Assembly (NCBI GenBank): GCA_022266195.1
Contig: WHVY01000008.1
Location: forward strand, 1,984,001 to 2,048,000
Length of the DNA stretch: 64,000 bases
Origin: Tetranychus cinnabarinus
Taxonomy: Eukaryota > Arthropoda > Arachnida > Trombidiformes > Tetranychidae
Direction: 5' to 3'
The position numbers and the translations under genes are program-made. The notes under the pieces were generated by a model, which had not been told where the DNA came from, did not search any database, and worked only from the letters and a program-made list of their open reading frames with translations. Positions 23,036 through 36,600 of the stretch are shown piece after piece. The number at the start of each line of letters is the position of its first letter. Position 1 is the first letter of the stretch.

Positions 23036-26000
23036 GTAAGTAAATTTTCATCGCAACTCAATTTACATCTCAATTGTCAACATCAACATTGATCAATTTA
23101 ACATCACCATTCTGTAATATGAACTAGTGTCAAGCAATTATGACAAAAGAAGGACAATTTACTAATTTAAAGTCTACAAGAAATGTTGTATCTGACAACT
23201 GACATCTTAAATAATTGACTAACAAGTAAAGATTGAGATGCAATTTTTGCTCTATTGAGTTATTGATAATTCAAGCTCAAAGCTCAGGCTTTACTGGCAT
23301 GAGTTATTGGATTATTTTACATTATTATTGAAACATTGTTTCGATGTTTCGTTAATTATTGATTGAACCTGAACAGATTATTGATAATCATGAAGATCTC
23401 AATCTCAGCAAATTTTCGTTTCTCACGAAAGCAATTTTCAAATAACAAAGCCTTTTGTCACAAGAGTTTGATTTTTAAAACAAAAAATGAAACAAATCAC
23501 AATCAATGAAACTCTGAAATTTTCAAGTAAATTGTGTTTCATTTGAATTTCGAATCGACCAAATTAGAACCCAAATGAAACCTAGAAATCTTTTAAAATT
23601 AGAGTTGAACTTGGATTTTAACCTTTTGTTGATCCATTTTCAACCCAAACTGAAAACCCAATAAAAATGACATTTTCACTAATGGAGTAAAAATTTGCTC
23701 TTAAAGCAAAAAATTGATTTATTTTACATCTTTAAGAGTCAACAAGCATATTGATTGATAAAGTGATTACATTGAAATTGATTTGATCCTAATAACCATT
23801 TTACCTTGAATAACATTTAAAAAGAGCATTTATCATTTCAATGATTTTCCTCTTTTGACCAAACAAAATGAATGAAAAGCGAGCTGAAAAGCATGAAAAG
23901 CTGATAAATGTTGAAACCCATTTTCAGGTATCATGTTTGATTCATATACAAGAGTAGATGGACAGATGATGCTGGATGGTCAATGTATAAGCATATTCTT
24001 GATATATATATGTTAATATAATAAATTCAAGGTAAGAAGATGCATTATCGTTGGAACCTTTTAAGTACCTGATTCTCCTTTTAGCCTTCACCATGAGAGC
24101 TGAAATGAAGATAAGCCAGAAAATTATAGTCTAAAAACAGTTTATTTCGTATTTTACCTTCAATTGCGTATTTGTCCAATCTTCATCTTCGATTCATCTC
24201 TACTCATCATAATAATCATTTTACTCTCTTAGCCACTTTAGTGTTGTTTTTTTCATTCCCGGTTTCATTTCCAGTTAAGATTGGTTCTTCATGTTAACAC
24301 TGAAAAAGTAGCAGAAAATGATGAAGATGATTATGAAAAAAATGCTCATGAACATACAATAAGATATTTCTTTTTCTTCTTTCCTCTTCTCCTTTTTTTC
24401 CAGCCAAAAATAATATATATTTTTCCCTTTTCCTTTCCTTCAATCTTCATCTTCTCTGATCATTCTTCTTACTCCGACTGAATATTACAAGAAAAGATAA
24501 ATTTATCCTTTTCAAAACTCAATTCCAAGTTAACAGACAATTTAATGCTTTCTCATTGAACAAAAGATAGAGATAGAACTGAATCAAAATTTTCGTCTTT
24601 TCTTTTCGTTCTTTTTCTCCATTTTTTTTTCTTCCTTCGTTCAAACTTGTTCATATTTAACCAATTTAACAATAACATTAATCGATTAATTTCAATTGAA
24701 TGTTAACAGTCAATCATTATGTTTAACAAGGTTTATCAAAGATTAACTCTACATTTAATGCCAAATTTGATCAAATCTCAATTCACTCCCAGTCTACTCT
24801 GGATTCACTCCCAATAACCTTTCATTGTTTCCCTTGCCATTGATTATCAAAAATTGCAAACTATTTCAACTAAATAACTGTTCAATAAAAATAACTTTCA
24901 AGTTAAATGACTTTTAACGAAACCATTTATGACCTGTAATGAGTCCCTTTAACAAGGTAGCCTTTAAAGGAATGGTTCAAGTAAAATTTTCACTCAACAT
25001 TTTTTACAACAAAATCTAACTGCAGGGTCAATTGAATGTAACATTGTTTTTGTTTACTTTTTTCCTTTTTTTCGTGAAAAAAATATTTTTTTCTTCGCCA
25101 TTTTAGCAGAAAAAAAGAGAGACAAAAAATAGGTTAAATTGTGTTCAACAATTCTCTCAATTGTGGGCTCCTTTCAGTCAATATCAAAATAATAGTTCGA
25201 ACGTAAATGTCTCTAGTTCTCGAGAAAATGTTTGAAACTCAAAAACTTTTTCATCAAATTCATCTTCGAATGCAACTTATGCCTGATAAAGTGAGGTTAG
25301 TATTCTTAGGTTTGCATGAAAAAAAAATTTCAGTTCTACTCAGACTTCCCTGTTATGAACAATAACAATAAGTAAAGGTTACTCGAGAGTTGGAGCTTCC
25401 CATTGAGAGGGTTTACCTTGCTTTAAGAGATCGAAGAGACTTTGCTTTATTCATTTTGCTGATGTTGGCAAAGCTAAAATTGTTGAGTCGAAATAAAAAG
25501 TTGAGCTCAAAATAAAAGCTAAAAGTACGATTCAAGATTCTTTCGAATTGCTCATTCATTATCTTGAGACTCAATTCAAGGAACTCGATTTTGACCAAAG
25601 TTTAGCTAAACTCTTGTTGAGCATCATTGTTCATCTCGAAGAGATACAAAGAACTCGAATGTGAAAGATGAAAATTTTCGAATAATTATTTCGATTCAAC
25701 CTTGGAATATTAACATTGAAGCAATTTTCGAGAAACGATCAACACTGAGTTTTGAAACTTTCTGCTCACGGCTATTGAAGAACTTGTGAAACAGAAAATA
25801 GAAAAGACTGAAAAGAAAAAGTTTACCAAAGAAATTATTCATCTTTTTATCATGATGATTATCATGAACAAAACCACTTTAATGAACCTTTAACCAGTCT
25901 CATGAAGGTTTATTCATTGAAACGGAAGTTGAAACCGGAAACAAAGAGAAAGAAAAAGGTGAGAAAAAAAGCGAAAGATTTTGTTCGCAACCAAAGTGAA

Positions 26001-27456
26001 GTAAAAAGTTACTTTGTTAATCTTTGTTTTCATATTGTTGTCAGATTCAATGAATATCAACATTATATTGTTTCACAGAATCTCAGAGAAGATTCTCAAG
26101 AAAATCCTTTTCACCAGAAGACGATGAAGAAGAAGGAAAAACTTTGAAACCTTTTCTTGTGATCGAAGGAAAGAAAAGAGTTGCAAATAAAGCCAACGAA
26201 AACAATCAAAATGATACATAATAATAATGATGAGAATAACGACAATAAATAAGAAGATATTATTATAATAAGCATCTCCTGGGAGGCTGAACCTTCTTTA
26301 GATTACACTTGAATTAAACAGCAATTATTCTTGGGCCAATCAGCTTCATTTAAAGTCAAACTCGTTGACCCCTGTTGGCACCTTAATCATTTATTTTGTT
26401 GACAAATTTCACCCGAGAAAAAAAAGTTCTCAGCATTTGAAAACCATTATGATAATCTTGATCCTTTTCCCTCTTCACTTCATTTTGCACACACTTTTCA
26501 AGTCGAGGTTTCCAGTTTCAAATTATATATCATTTCATGTGAGATTTAAAATGCTCTGTTTTTCATTTTATATCATCATTATTATGATTATTATTTGGCA
26601 ACAAAAACAGGCTTTATTGAGCGTATATTTATCTGCATTCAGTACAAACCACAATTCTCAAGACTCTAATAAAGATTCGCATAAAGAAACCTTTAAATGT
26701 TCAAAATCGAAAAAAGTTGCACAGGAAAAACTATCAATTTTAGTGCCGACAAAAGGTAACAATAAAGTTTACTATCGACATAAAACGACATTTGACTGTT
26801 GGTTGCGAAAAGAATTTACTGTTTCAGAAATTATCGATCAATTGCCCTTTTCGACCAGAATTTTACTACAAAACGGAAAATTTTCCTTCTCTTTTATGTT
26901 TGAAAAAGTCCAAAAATGGATAATCGAGAAAACTTGATTTCTTAAGTTTTTCTTTGCACTTCGAATAAATATGAATTCGGAATTTAATGTTTTACAGATC
27001 ATCGATTAACTGCGCTTTTCGCTAAGATTTTACTTCGACTGGAAAGCTTGACTTTAAATTTGCTCAAGGAATTAATCTTTTGTTGTGAATGACGAAAATT
27101 TTGGTTCGAAAAAACCTCTTGAAAAAAGTTCAAAAATAGAGAAAATGGGAAAATTTGTTTTCTCGAAATTCCAATTCGAAGTTTTTATTATCAAAACTTT
27201 TGTCATTCCCTGTTTTTTCATGTCAATCATCAGTTCATTGAAAGTTGCAACAAATGATGAATCAATGAGTTAGTACAAAATGGAAACATTGACCGTGAAA
27301 AAGTGAACAATTTTGCAACTTAAATCCAAATGTATCTTGAAAGGTGAAAAGGTTGAAAAAGAAATGAAAAAAGGTCAATATTTTCAAGTCATTTCACTTT
27401 TATTAATAAAGCTCAATGTACTGCAAGTGACTTGTTTTATTCACTTTTTTCAATAT
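23036..27456. other. Gene-poor stretch of the putative giant intron
   Basis: AT-rich DNA with short ORFs. The one long open frame, 26449-26937, is listed separately. Nothing else can be supported. Confidence 0.5.
26449..26937 (+). other. Orphan open reading frame, coding status doubtful
   Basis: From the first ATG the frame runs 162 codons (it is open back to about 26365). Given how frequent stop codons are in this base composition, a frame this long is rarer than chance would suggest. The predicted chain begins with two hydrophobic stretches (about residues 1-18 and 35-53), rich in Ile, Leu and Phe, then turns Lys/Ser-rich. No family, splice site or regulatory context is recognised. It may be a lineage-specific small membrane protein, an exon fragment or a chance frame. 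Confidence 0.25.
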
Positions 27457-27661
27457 TAAGGGCCGGTCCGGTAATCATTTCAATCTCAATTAAAAATTAT
27501 AAAGAGATGTTTACCGGACACTTTAAACTATATGAGCATGACAAAGGTAACATTTTCCATCAATTAAACCAATGATATCCTTTCAAGATAAAATTTTTTA
27601 ATGAGATGTTGAATTAAATGACATTAAATGAGATTGAAAATGATTACCGGACCGGCCCTAA
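27457..27661. mobile_element. MITE with 3-bp TAA target duplication, PIF/Harbinger (Tourist-like) type
   Basis: The element spans 27460-27658 (199 bases). The left end GGGCCGGTCCGGTAATCATTT is matched exactly, as reverse complement, by the right end over 21 bases; the match continues with a one-base indel. TAA sits immediately outside both ends (27457-27459 and 27659-27661), the 3-bp TWA-type duplication of PIF/Harbinger elements. The interior has no ORF, so it is non-autonomous. Its GC-rich ends stand out against AT-rich surroundings. Confidence 0.85.
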
Positions 27662-30600
27662 AGTAAAAAGTTGTTTCCAATTCCCAAGTAAATAATCATT
27701 AACAATTGATTGGAAAGCAAATAAATAACAATTTGTTTTGCGACAACAAGATTATCATGACAATATTCACTTAACAATTGCACCTGAATTCAGCTAAAAA
27801 AGGAATAAGAGTTCATTCTAATTCCTTTAAATACATTTAAACTAAATTTATTTTCGTTTTTTTTTGTGTTTCCCTTTTAATACAACAACACAACTACGGT
27901 ACAAAAAAGTTATCATCTTATCATTCCCTTGTAATGCTTAATATGCATAAATGTACATTTCAAGCAAGAACACAATTCACAGTTAATAACTATTCAACAT
28001 TTGATGTTTTAATTTTCACTGAATCCAAATGAAAAAGCTTTCGTCTTACCTTCAACAATAAAGTGAGCAAACTTATCAAATTAGTATTCATGTCATAAGA
28101 AAATAGAAAGTGAAATTGGTGAAAACAGTTAACAATAGTTAACAATCAGAATCGTCAATCAATACTAATAGCATTCTAAGCTGTTTCAGGTTGAAAAGCC
28201 ATTTCACTCATTTGTTACCATTTCATTTGAAAATTTGTTGCTCAAACTTTCTCAACCTTTCAAATGCAAATTTACCAGAAAAAAAACATGAAAAAAACAT
28301 TTTTATCCAAAGCATCTTATATCAAATTCATTCATTTATTACCAAGAAAAGCTAAAGATGAATAATTGCAACTCAATTGAAGGTGAAAAAACATAAAAAT
28401 GATATTGAAAAAATTCCGTAAAATCTTTATTAACATTTAGCATCGAAAATCCAGAAATGCTCAAAATCTTTTTGCAGCGTTAATTGCAAAGTTAGGCGAT
28501 TCAAGTGATTTCTGATTGAACATTGAATTGTCCGAAGCTCGCTTCTGTTCACTTCGATTTGAATTATTCAATGAATTTGCAGACGATAGCAATTGGAGTG
28601 AAATGTTGAAATTTATTATTAAAACCTTGAGTGAACCTTGTTGAGCTGAAAAATGTTCACATTTGCCTTGATTTCAGTTTAATATTTTGTTATCCATTTT
28701 CATTCATTCCTTGATTAGTAAATATAAAATGAAAAGCATTTTCTGTTCTCATGATAACCTGGGAGTGACTCAAAGTGATTCACCGTATTTTCATGACCTT
28801 TTTTTTCATTCAATGAATTATTCAATTGATAAGCACAATTTGTGCTCAGAATAATATCTCCATTCAATTGGCAAAAGAAACCATATTATCATCATCATCA
28901 TAATCATTATCATTATTATTAATAAACCAATTTACATGTAACATGAATAAAAGTGAAAAATATTTCTTAATCTTAATGAAGAAATAAAACGAGTCTAAAA
29001 AATCGATAACTTTGATTGCAGGTCAATACTGAAGATCGACTGCAATTGAAATTTTCTGCGATTTTCAACAATTCTCTGATGAGTACAACTTAATCATGAT
29101 ATAATCACTTTGCGTGTTTCAACGTTTATTGTTTGTCTCTTTAGCTTCTTCTTTAAAGGTTGTTCCAAACATGGGTTTACACCAGCATTTCAAGGATTCA
29201 TTTTGCTCTTCTTTAACCATTTGCATGCAAACAAGGAAAAAGGATTTATGAGAAAAAAATTTGATGAGAAATTGATTCAACAAGGTGAGATTTTGCTGGA
29301 TTCATCTTGAAATTCATGTCAAGAAATAGTTAGACTTGAAATGATATAAAATAAAAATGAATAGATAAGTTTAATTATTTGTGAATCTATTTTGAACAAA
29401 CCATTAACATTCAATTTTCATGTTTTTTCTGCTTCATCTTATTTCGTTTTATTGTACAAAGAATAGTGTTCAACATTTAAATTTATGCAAATTATTCAGC
29501 AAATGAACTATTTTACGATCAAGACTCGTAGAAAGAAAGTTATCTCAATAAAGTAAAATGTTCAACATTGGGTCACAACTTGAGTTACTTCTGAATATCT
29601 GACAATTTTCATTAGAATCATCGTTTTATTAGATTTTTCTGCCTCGAAAGTTGCATTTAAAAGTAACGATATTGATTCTATGTTTCAGAATAACAAAGCA
29701 GTTCGAAGTTAATGCAATATTAGTGATGACATTCTCGATATCATGAATGGTTCAGAAGCGTATAATGATTCACTTGCGATTTGAGTTTATATTGATTTTT
29801 GCGCTTTAAATCACATTCATTTTAATTTCATTTGAAGAGCAACAAGAAATTATTGATTAAAAATTTTACTTTCGATTAGTTAAACTGTACAGAAATAATA
29901 CAATTCAGGGAAAGATGAAACATTAACTTAAAGTTATTGAACAAAAAGTAAACATTTTGCAGGAAAAAAACCATTAAAAGCTCATCAATTCCCTTTATAT
30001 TAATGAAATGGCGAAAAATTAAGACGAAATAATTCAAATAAAAAGAGGCAAAAATGGAGAAACAATTTTTTCCTAATCAAAGGAAAGAAATGAAAACATT
30101 ACATTTCAAGCAAAACTTCAACATTGAAAAGCAAACAATTTACCATAAAATTTTACTGTTTGTTCAATCATTTCCATACCTAGAACCCTTCTCATCTTGC
30201 ATCAAATAAAATGCCTTTTCTGCGTCTTTACTGTCTTCACTTGTTTCCTTTTCTTGCTCATTATCCAAGTGTTTAGTGAAACCATATTTCTTGAGGCGAC
30301 TTTGGTTAAATATTGTGAAGGTGAAAAAGTTCTGGAACCACTATTAGGTTCGATGAACATAATAATGATTGTGTGTATCAAACAATAATGTAAATAGCAA
30401 AAGCGATATCAATATGAATACATCATTACAGGCTTCCAATGAACATTTACTTTTTTGTATGTTAATATTTTCTTGTCCAAACTGATGATATTTTCACTTG
30501 AACATTATTTGTTTTAGCATAAAATTCATATTAACACTCGAATCTTGTCTACGTTTCAGATAAACATCGTTCACTAATCGATTGAACCTTTGAAATGTTG

Positions 30601-33600
30601 CCTTTGATTTCATTAAAACACTGAAAATGACTTTAAAGAAACAAATTTTACCAAAAAATAAAAATCTCTAAACACAAACTAATCTTAAATGGTCAACCTA
30701 ATGATCAGGTTTACTTTTCAATAATGATTCTCGATTGTAACCTCGATTTGGTGTAAAATAAATTTCATGGTAAATCGTCTAATTTGATGACAATATTTTT
30801 CATCCAAGTTAATCAGATGATCCCAATATGATGATCATTTGGTTGACTTGATCATTCTTTATAAAGCCTTTTCTTCCTGTCAAACTGAGAGAAGATGAAA
30901 ACGAAAAAATGAAGTAAAACGAAGAGAAAAGATAATCTTGCGAAACAAATCTTTTTTGATTGCATTCCAGGTTAATTAACTTTCCTAATTGATTCCCATG
31001 AATTCGCCGTTATCTATTATCAACTTGAAAACCACTTCCGATTCAATATCATCCGAATTATCGCTAAGCTGCAACAAAACGAAGGTAAACATTTTTGGGT
31101 TGCTTTACTTTTCCTAAACTTTTTATCCTCAACCTGATCATCTTCATCCTTCTCTTCCTAATCTCTTCGCCAGGATAATATTTTTGCTTGATCCAATATT
31201 TCAGTTACCATTGACCTTAAAAACAAGAGAACCTCATAAGATGCTGAAACAAGCTTTAATCAGGTTAATACCTTTAAGAATGGGAAACACAAAAAAGGTT
31301 CACCATATTGAGTTGATTTCATTTCAACCTTTTACTTTTTGCGCTTCAATTTCACCATTTTGATTAAACAAGAGAAAGGTTAACTTTTCCTTCTTGCCAA
31401 CATCCTTCACCAAGATTCATATTAATTTCATTCGCTGAATCAATGTTACTTTGAATAAAGTCAATCATCAATTGATACAAGACAAAGTGACATGTTTCAA
31501 CTCAATTATGACATTTTCATTTTCGATTTTCTCTTCTTGTTTCCTCCTTTTCTTTCAAGTAAATTTGTTTAAACAAAATTTTGACATTTTCTTGGGAAAA
31601 CTTCAATGAAATTTCCGTTCCTTTAAAGGGAAGATGATGCCAATGAAAGAAAAGGAAAAGGAAAAATTCAGCTTATTCTTTGGTCACATTTTTTAAGATG
31701 AAACTCGTGTTGTACTCACTTTGCTTACACCATTTTCAACTTTAAATATTAACCTTTTTTTTATCAAACAAAAGTGGCTCATCATGTGCTGACAGATTGA
31801 CACTCTAACAGTCAAACTTGTTCATTGAATGGCCAGACTAATGGATGAGCAGAAAGCAAAGAGGCAGCTTATTGCCTGACATTTTGACCTAAAACCTTTG
31901 ATCGTCTTGACCAGCAACAAAAAAGTGTCTCCAGAAGAGGCAAAAAACGCTGAATCTAAACGAGCATTTGATCGCCTTTTCATGTTGCTGTTTTTTGCCT
32001 GTTACCTGCTCATATTGCTTGTTGCCATTTTTTGCCTCTTTTTTGCTTCTTATTGAACTTGATGATGATTTATTCAGAATCAATCATGCCTGTGATGAGT
32101 TTGAAGTCACTTTTGCCTTCATAATCTTGCCAATCTCTTCGTTGGTTAAGGGTTGCACAAGGATTGCCATTGAAAGCTCAATCTTGATATCATTAATCAA
32201 TAAAAGTATTGAGAAGAGCGAACAACAGAAATGCAACTTTTGAAATGAAATTTTTCTGTTGCTCCAAATTCGCGTTGTTAGGGAATTAGAAAGATAATCA
32301 ATCTGTCAAGATGAGGCTTGACGATCGTTGATGATGAGAAGGGTGAAGATGAAGAACAAGAAGTTGAGTTATTCAGCTGGAATCGAAGGAACGTTCAAAT
32401 GTTTAGGAGAATTTTGTGTTTTTCTGATTTGATTAAAAGGTGAGAAGAAGAACAAGAATTGTTGCATGGAAACGAAAAGGAAAGAGACCGAGAAAAAAAG
32501 AGTTACGAATATATTAAAATAATTTTCTATTCTTTTCACGTTCTTAATAGTTTTTTATCTGAAAAGTGGTGAATTTTTCTTCTTCTTCAAAACTTTACAA
32601 TTTTCTTCTCATTTTTTTTCTCTGTAGTTGTTGTCTAACTTATCATTTCCAATGAAGATCTTGTTCAATGTGCTCTTCTGTATTGACAACCTTTTCTTTT
32701 CTCTCGTTATTCGCCAGTTCCATCATCGACTGAATTTTCATTTTTCACTTTACATTCAGTTTATCTTCTTTGTCATCTCTTTATGCACCAATTTTGGCCC
32801 TTTCCTTGTGCTTTTATTGATATTATTCAATGGGATTGAAAGGAATGAATGTTATCAACATTACAAACAAGATCATCATCATTCACATTTCGCGTTATTC
32901 AGTTATTTTTTGATTCCCCATTTCAAAAGTCAAAAGGTCAATTGATTTCTCATCGTTTTCAAATAGTTAAGAGAAAAGTTTATCAAAATTTTCCATGCAA
33001 TTCTTTGCAGAATTTATAAGAATTTTGATTCTTCTTCAAAGTTGTTCACTTGACAATAAACGATGCAACTTAAAAGCAAGTGGCTCGTCGAGAAAGTTTG
33101 ATTAACCTTTGTTTCGATTTATGCTAAACTTGTGATGAAAGGAGGCAATTAGATATTTGAGTTTAAACTGAATAAAATTATGAATATCATTTTATTATTG
33201 TTTGACGATTCATGATTGTTGAAACTGCATTTCGAATATTTAAATAAATCTTCTGAAAATAATTTACTTTGCGATTTGCTAGATTAGTTTTTCAAATATT
33301 TCATGGTTTAGTCTTCATTAATTTTCTGCAAGATCAGTTTGTATTTTCACTTTGGATCGATTTAGAAACAAAGTTTCAAGTTTCAATTTCTTAACGAAAT
33401 ACTTAGGCGTCAATTTATCATGATGAGAGATGGATAGAACTTAATTTATTGTTTTTTCTTAACCAAACTTTGTACACAAAAAATCAGTTTCTTCCTTTCC
33501 TTTCTTTCGAAACTTTCATTTACCATTCTTAAGATATCGATGCTCAAACATTTGAAACCAATGGCCAAAATCAAGAGAACTGTTGATAAATTGAAAAAAG

Positions 33601-36600
33601 TAATCGAAAGATCGAAGCGAACGAATAACTTGATGTACAGCAAACATTTTTATCGACGAATAATTAATTTCAGCTCTCTCACTCGTCTCAATTGAAAACC
33701 TAGTTTAATCGAAACCGAAGTCATTTCGAAAAATTCAAAGCTTAATTTGAAATCAAATTTTTTGCATTGACTTTTTCATCGACAAAATGAATTAACTTAT
33801 AACTTTGAAGAAGTTATTTTTCGAAATTGCCAAAACTCGAAAGCATCATGAACCAAAATTGTGTGTCTCTTGTTAGCCAGAGCAATGACCTGATAATAAA
33901 TAGTGAAAACTCAAAAATTCTTAAGATTTTTCTTGTGGTCACATTAGTCTAGAGCTGGACATTTACATTTTAAGATTAGAAAAGCAAAATTTTTTGAATT
34001 TTGAATTGATTCGAAAAACTTTTCAGATTTAAAGCTGAAACTGGTCGTTTATTTAGCAAATGTTTCAATGTTGCGCACTTTCGTTCGTCACCTTGAACAT
34101 TTATTTACAGAAGTCATTTTTAAAGTTACTTTACATAAATGATTTGATTTGTAAATCATCAAAAGGAGAAAAGTCTTTTTTTATTCTTCTATTTAACATG
34201 AAATTCAAAGTTTAACTGAACCATCTATTCATTAAAAGGATATAATGTGCCCATTTATATACATTATTTGTTTATCTTTTACCTTGTTATTTAATATGTT
34301 ACAATGGTTAAACCAACAATACCAGATAAAAGACGATAAAACTAACAGTAAAATAGGTAATAATAATGGAAACATTGAAAAGGCAAAAAAGCTTGTTTGA
34401 ATGTCAAATGAAACAAAATGTTCATCTCAACTTATCGTTGCATTAAAAATAGATTTAACCAGAAAAATTTCATCCTTTTTTACCTTTAAATTCACCTCTT
34501 TTCATAGCTCACAACATAAGCTTCAAAACTGTCGGCCGAAATTGAAATTTTGTAAGAAAAGAACAATCAAAACTATTGAAAAATATTCTTTATTGGCTAT
34601 CATGAAGCGATATTCATTGGCAAACTCATAAACGAATACAAAAGGAAAGAAATTATTTTCGAGAAAAAAAGTAATAAAATATTTTTTCTGAATAGCCTTC
34701 GATTTTCAATCCTTTGAGAAAAGTTGAAAAATGTATCAAAAACATTGAAACATCAAGACTATCTGACAGGTTGATGAAGAAAACTTTTTGTCCAAAAAAT
34801 GAGTTTTCAGGAGAAGAGCGTTTCCATGAAATATTTGAATAAGATGATGATTGGATAATTTCAGGCAACTGAAGTGTTCAACATTCTGGCCTTAATCAAC
34901 AGCTTCACTTGTTTTCCGTTAGTCAACTGTTCAACTATTGTACTGAAAAATGTAATCTTCAAATCAAGAGGTTGGAGTGAAGAGTAAATAAAAAGTTGAA
35001 CGGAAAGTTTCATCTTCTGAAGTTCCATGTTCAAAGGCATTCTCAACTTTAAGATCATCTCTCTTTCCTCTTCTATTCATCATGTTCATTCAGTGTTGTC
35101 ATTCTTATCATGTTGTCAGGCAAATTTTTTTTTCTGGGACTTCTTTTTTCAACAAAATTCTCAAACCAGATATTCACTTAGCTACTTGTCAGATTGACCG
35201 TTGTTCAATCTTTGCTTCTTCTTCCTCTCATTCGGAAGATGTAATTTTGAGCACAAAAAAAGTGACAACTTTTTTTGCCACTTTGCTTTCCAAGTAAATG
35301 ACCCAAGTCGGGAATGTGATGAAGAAAATTTTTTTGAGAAAAAAAATGTTCAGAGATGATGAGCATGATGACTTGTGATGAAAAAAGATGAGCACAAGAA
35401 CCAAGAGACATTTTTGTATTACAAATAAATTGGAGTCACTGTAATTACAATGAGCACAGCAGGTAACTTATCATGTTTTTTGTCCTCACATTATTATCAT
35501 TTTCATTATTATTTGGATTATTGAAGGAAACTTTTTTTCCTTTACTTTCATTTTTGCTCCTTTTTTTCATTCAGATTCCCTTATTATTTGGACTTTTAAT
35601 CAATTTGGTCAACCATTGGGAAATCATTTGTTGACCATTTCATTGTCACATGCTAATAATCAATGAATCCACAGCTTTACAATTATTGCTCTCAAAAAGT
35701 TGCTTCTTTTTTCAGATGAAACCCATTTTTTATCCAACAGATAAAAATGATTGCTAAAAATTACATCACAAAAAGTATTAGAAACAGCAATGAAAAAATA
35801 ATCGATTTTCCAGAAAAAATCGATGAATCGTAATCACTAACGATTATTTGAAAACGAAAATCGATTATCGAAATTTTGATAAAAAATAAATTCTAATTCA
35901 GGTAATTATTTAGTTGCCTTAGGCTGATGGTTCAATAATTAATATCATGGGCTCACTGCTCTCATCCTATGAAACTTATCAGTTTAAAGACATTTCAAGA
36001 CTGGGAGTTTTCACTCCAAGGAAAATATATTTATCATTGAGATAAGTTTGGGTTCAGCTCGAAGAGTTTAATGAACCTTGGAAACAGGAAAAGGAAAGAG
36101 ACCGACATTACAGGTCGACTATTGAAAACGATTGAGAACTGACAGCATTTCTTTACCTTTTCATATTGTCTGTCAATGCAATCCAGTGGTTAAATGACAA
36201 GTTAAGTCTCGATATAATTCAATTGGAAATGGTTAATCCTTTGATAATGATGATCATTATCTTCATCACATGGTGATATTGATAAATTATTGCATCAATC
36301 TATTTGGTTCAATGAAAATATAACAATTGGAGACAAAAAAATGGTCGGTTAGTTTTTGTTGTAATATCTTGTGTAATGTTTCGTTTTGTTTTGCCCTTTA
36401 CAACCAATAATTGTTGTCGTTTTGAGACAAAACAAACCGTAAATTTGTGACAAATTATTGCATATTCAAGTTGACATTATCAGAAAACTATTAAAACTGT
36501 AATAGGGAAACAAATAATATTATAATAATATAATGGAAACTACCTTTTAATTTTGTTTTTAAGACTTGTTTTTGTTTCCAGTGAATCAAACTAAACTGAC

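Noticed and set aside
32628..32945. 105-codon Phe/Leu/His-rich frame
   Set aside because: T-rich noncoding DNA readily gives hydrophobic frames; no signal, domain or splice evidence.
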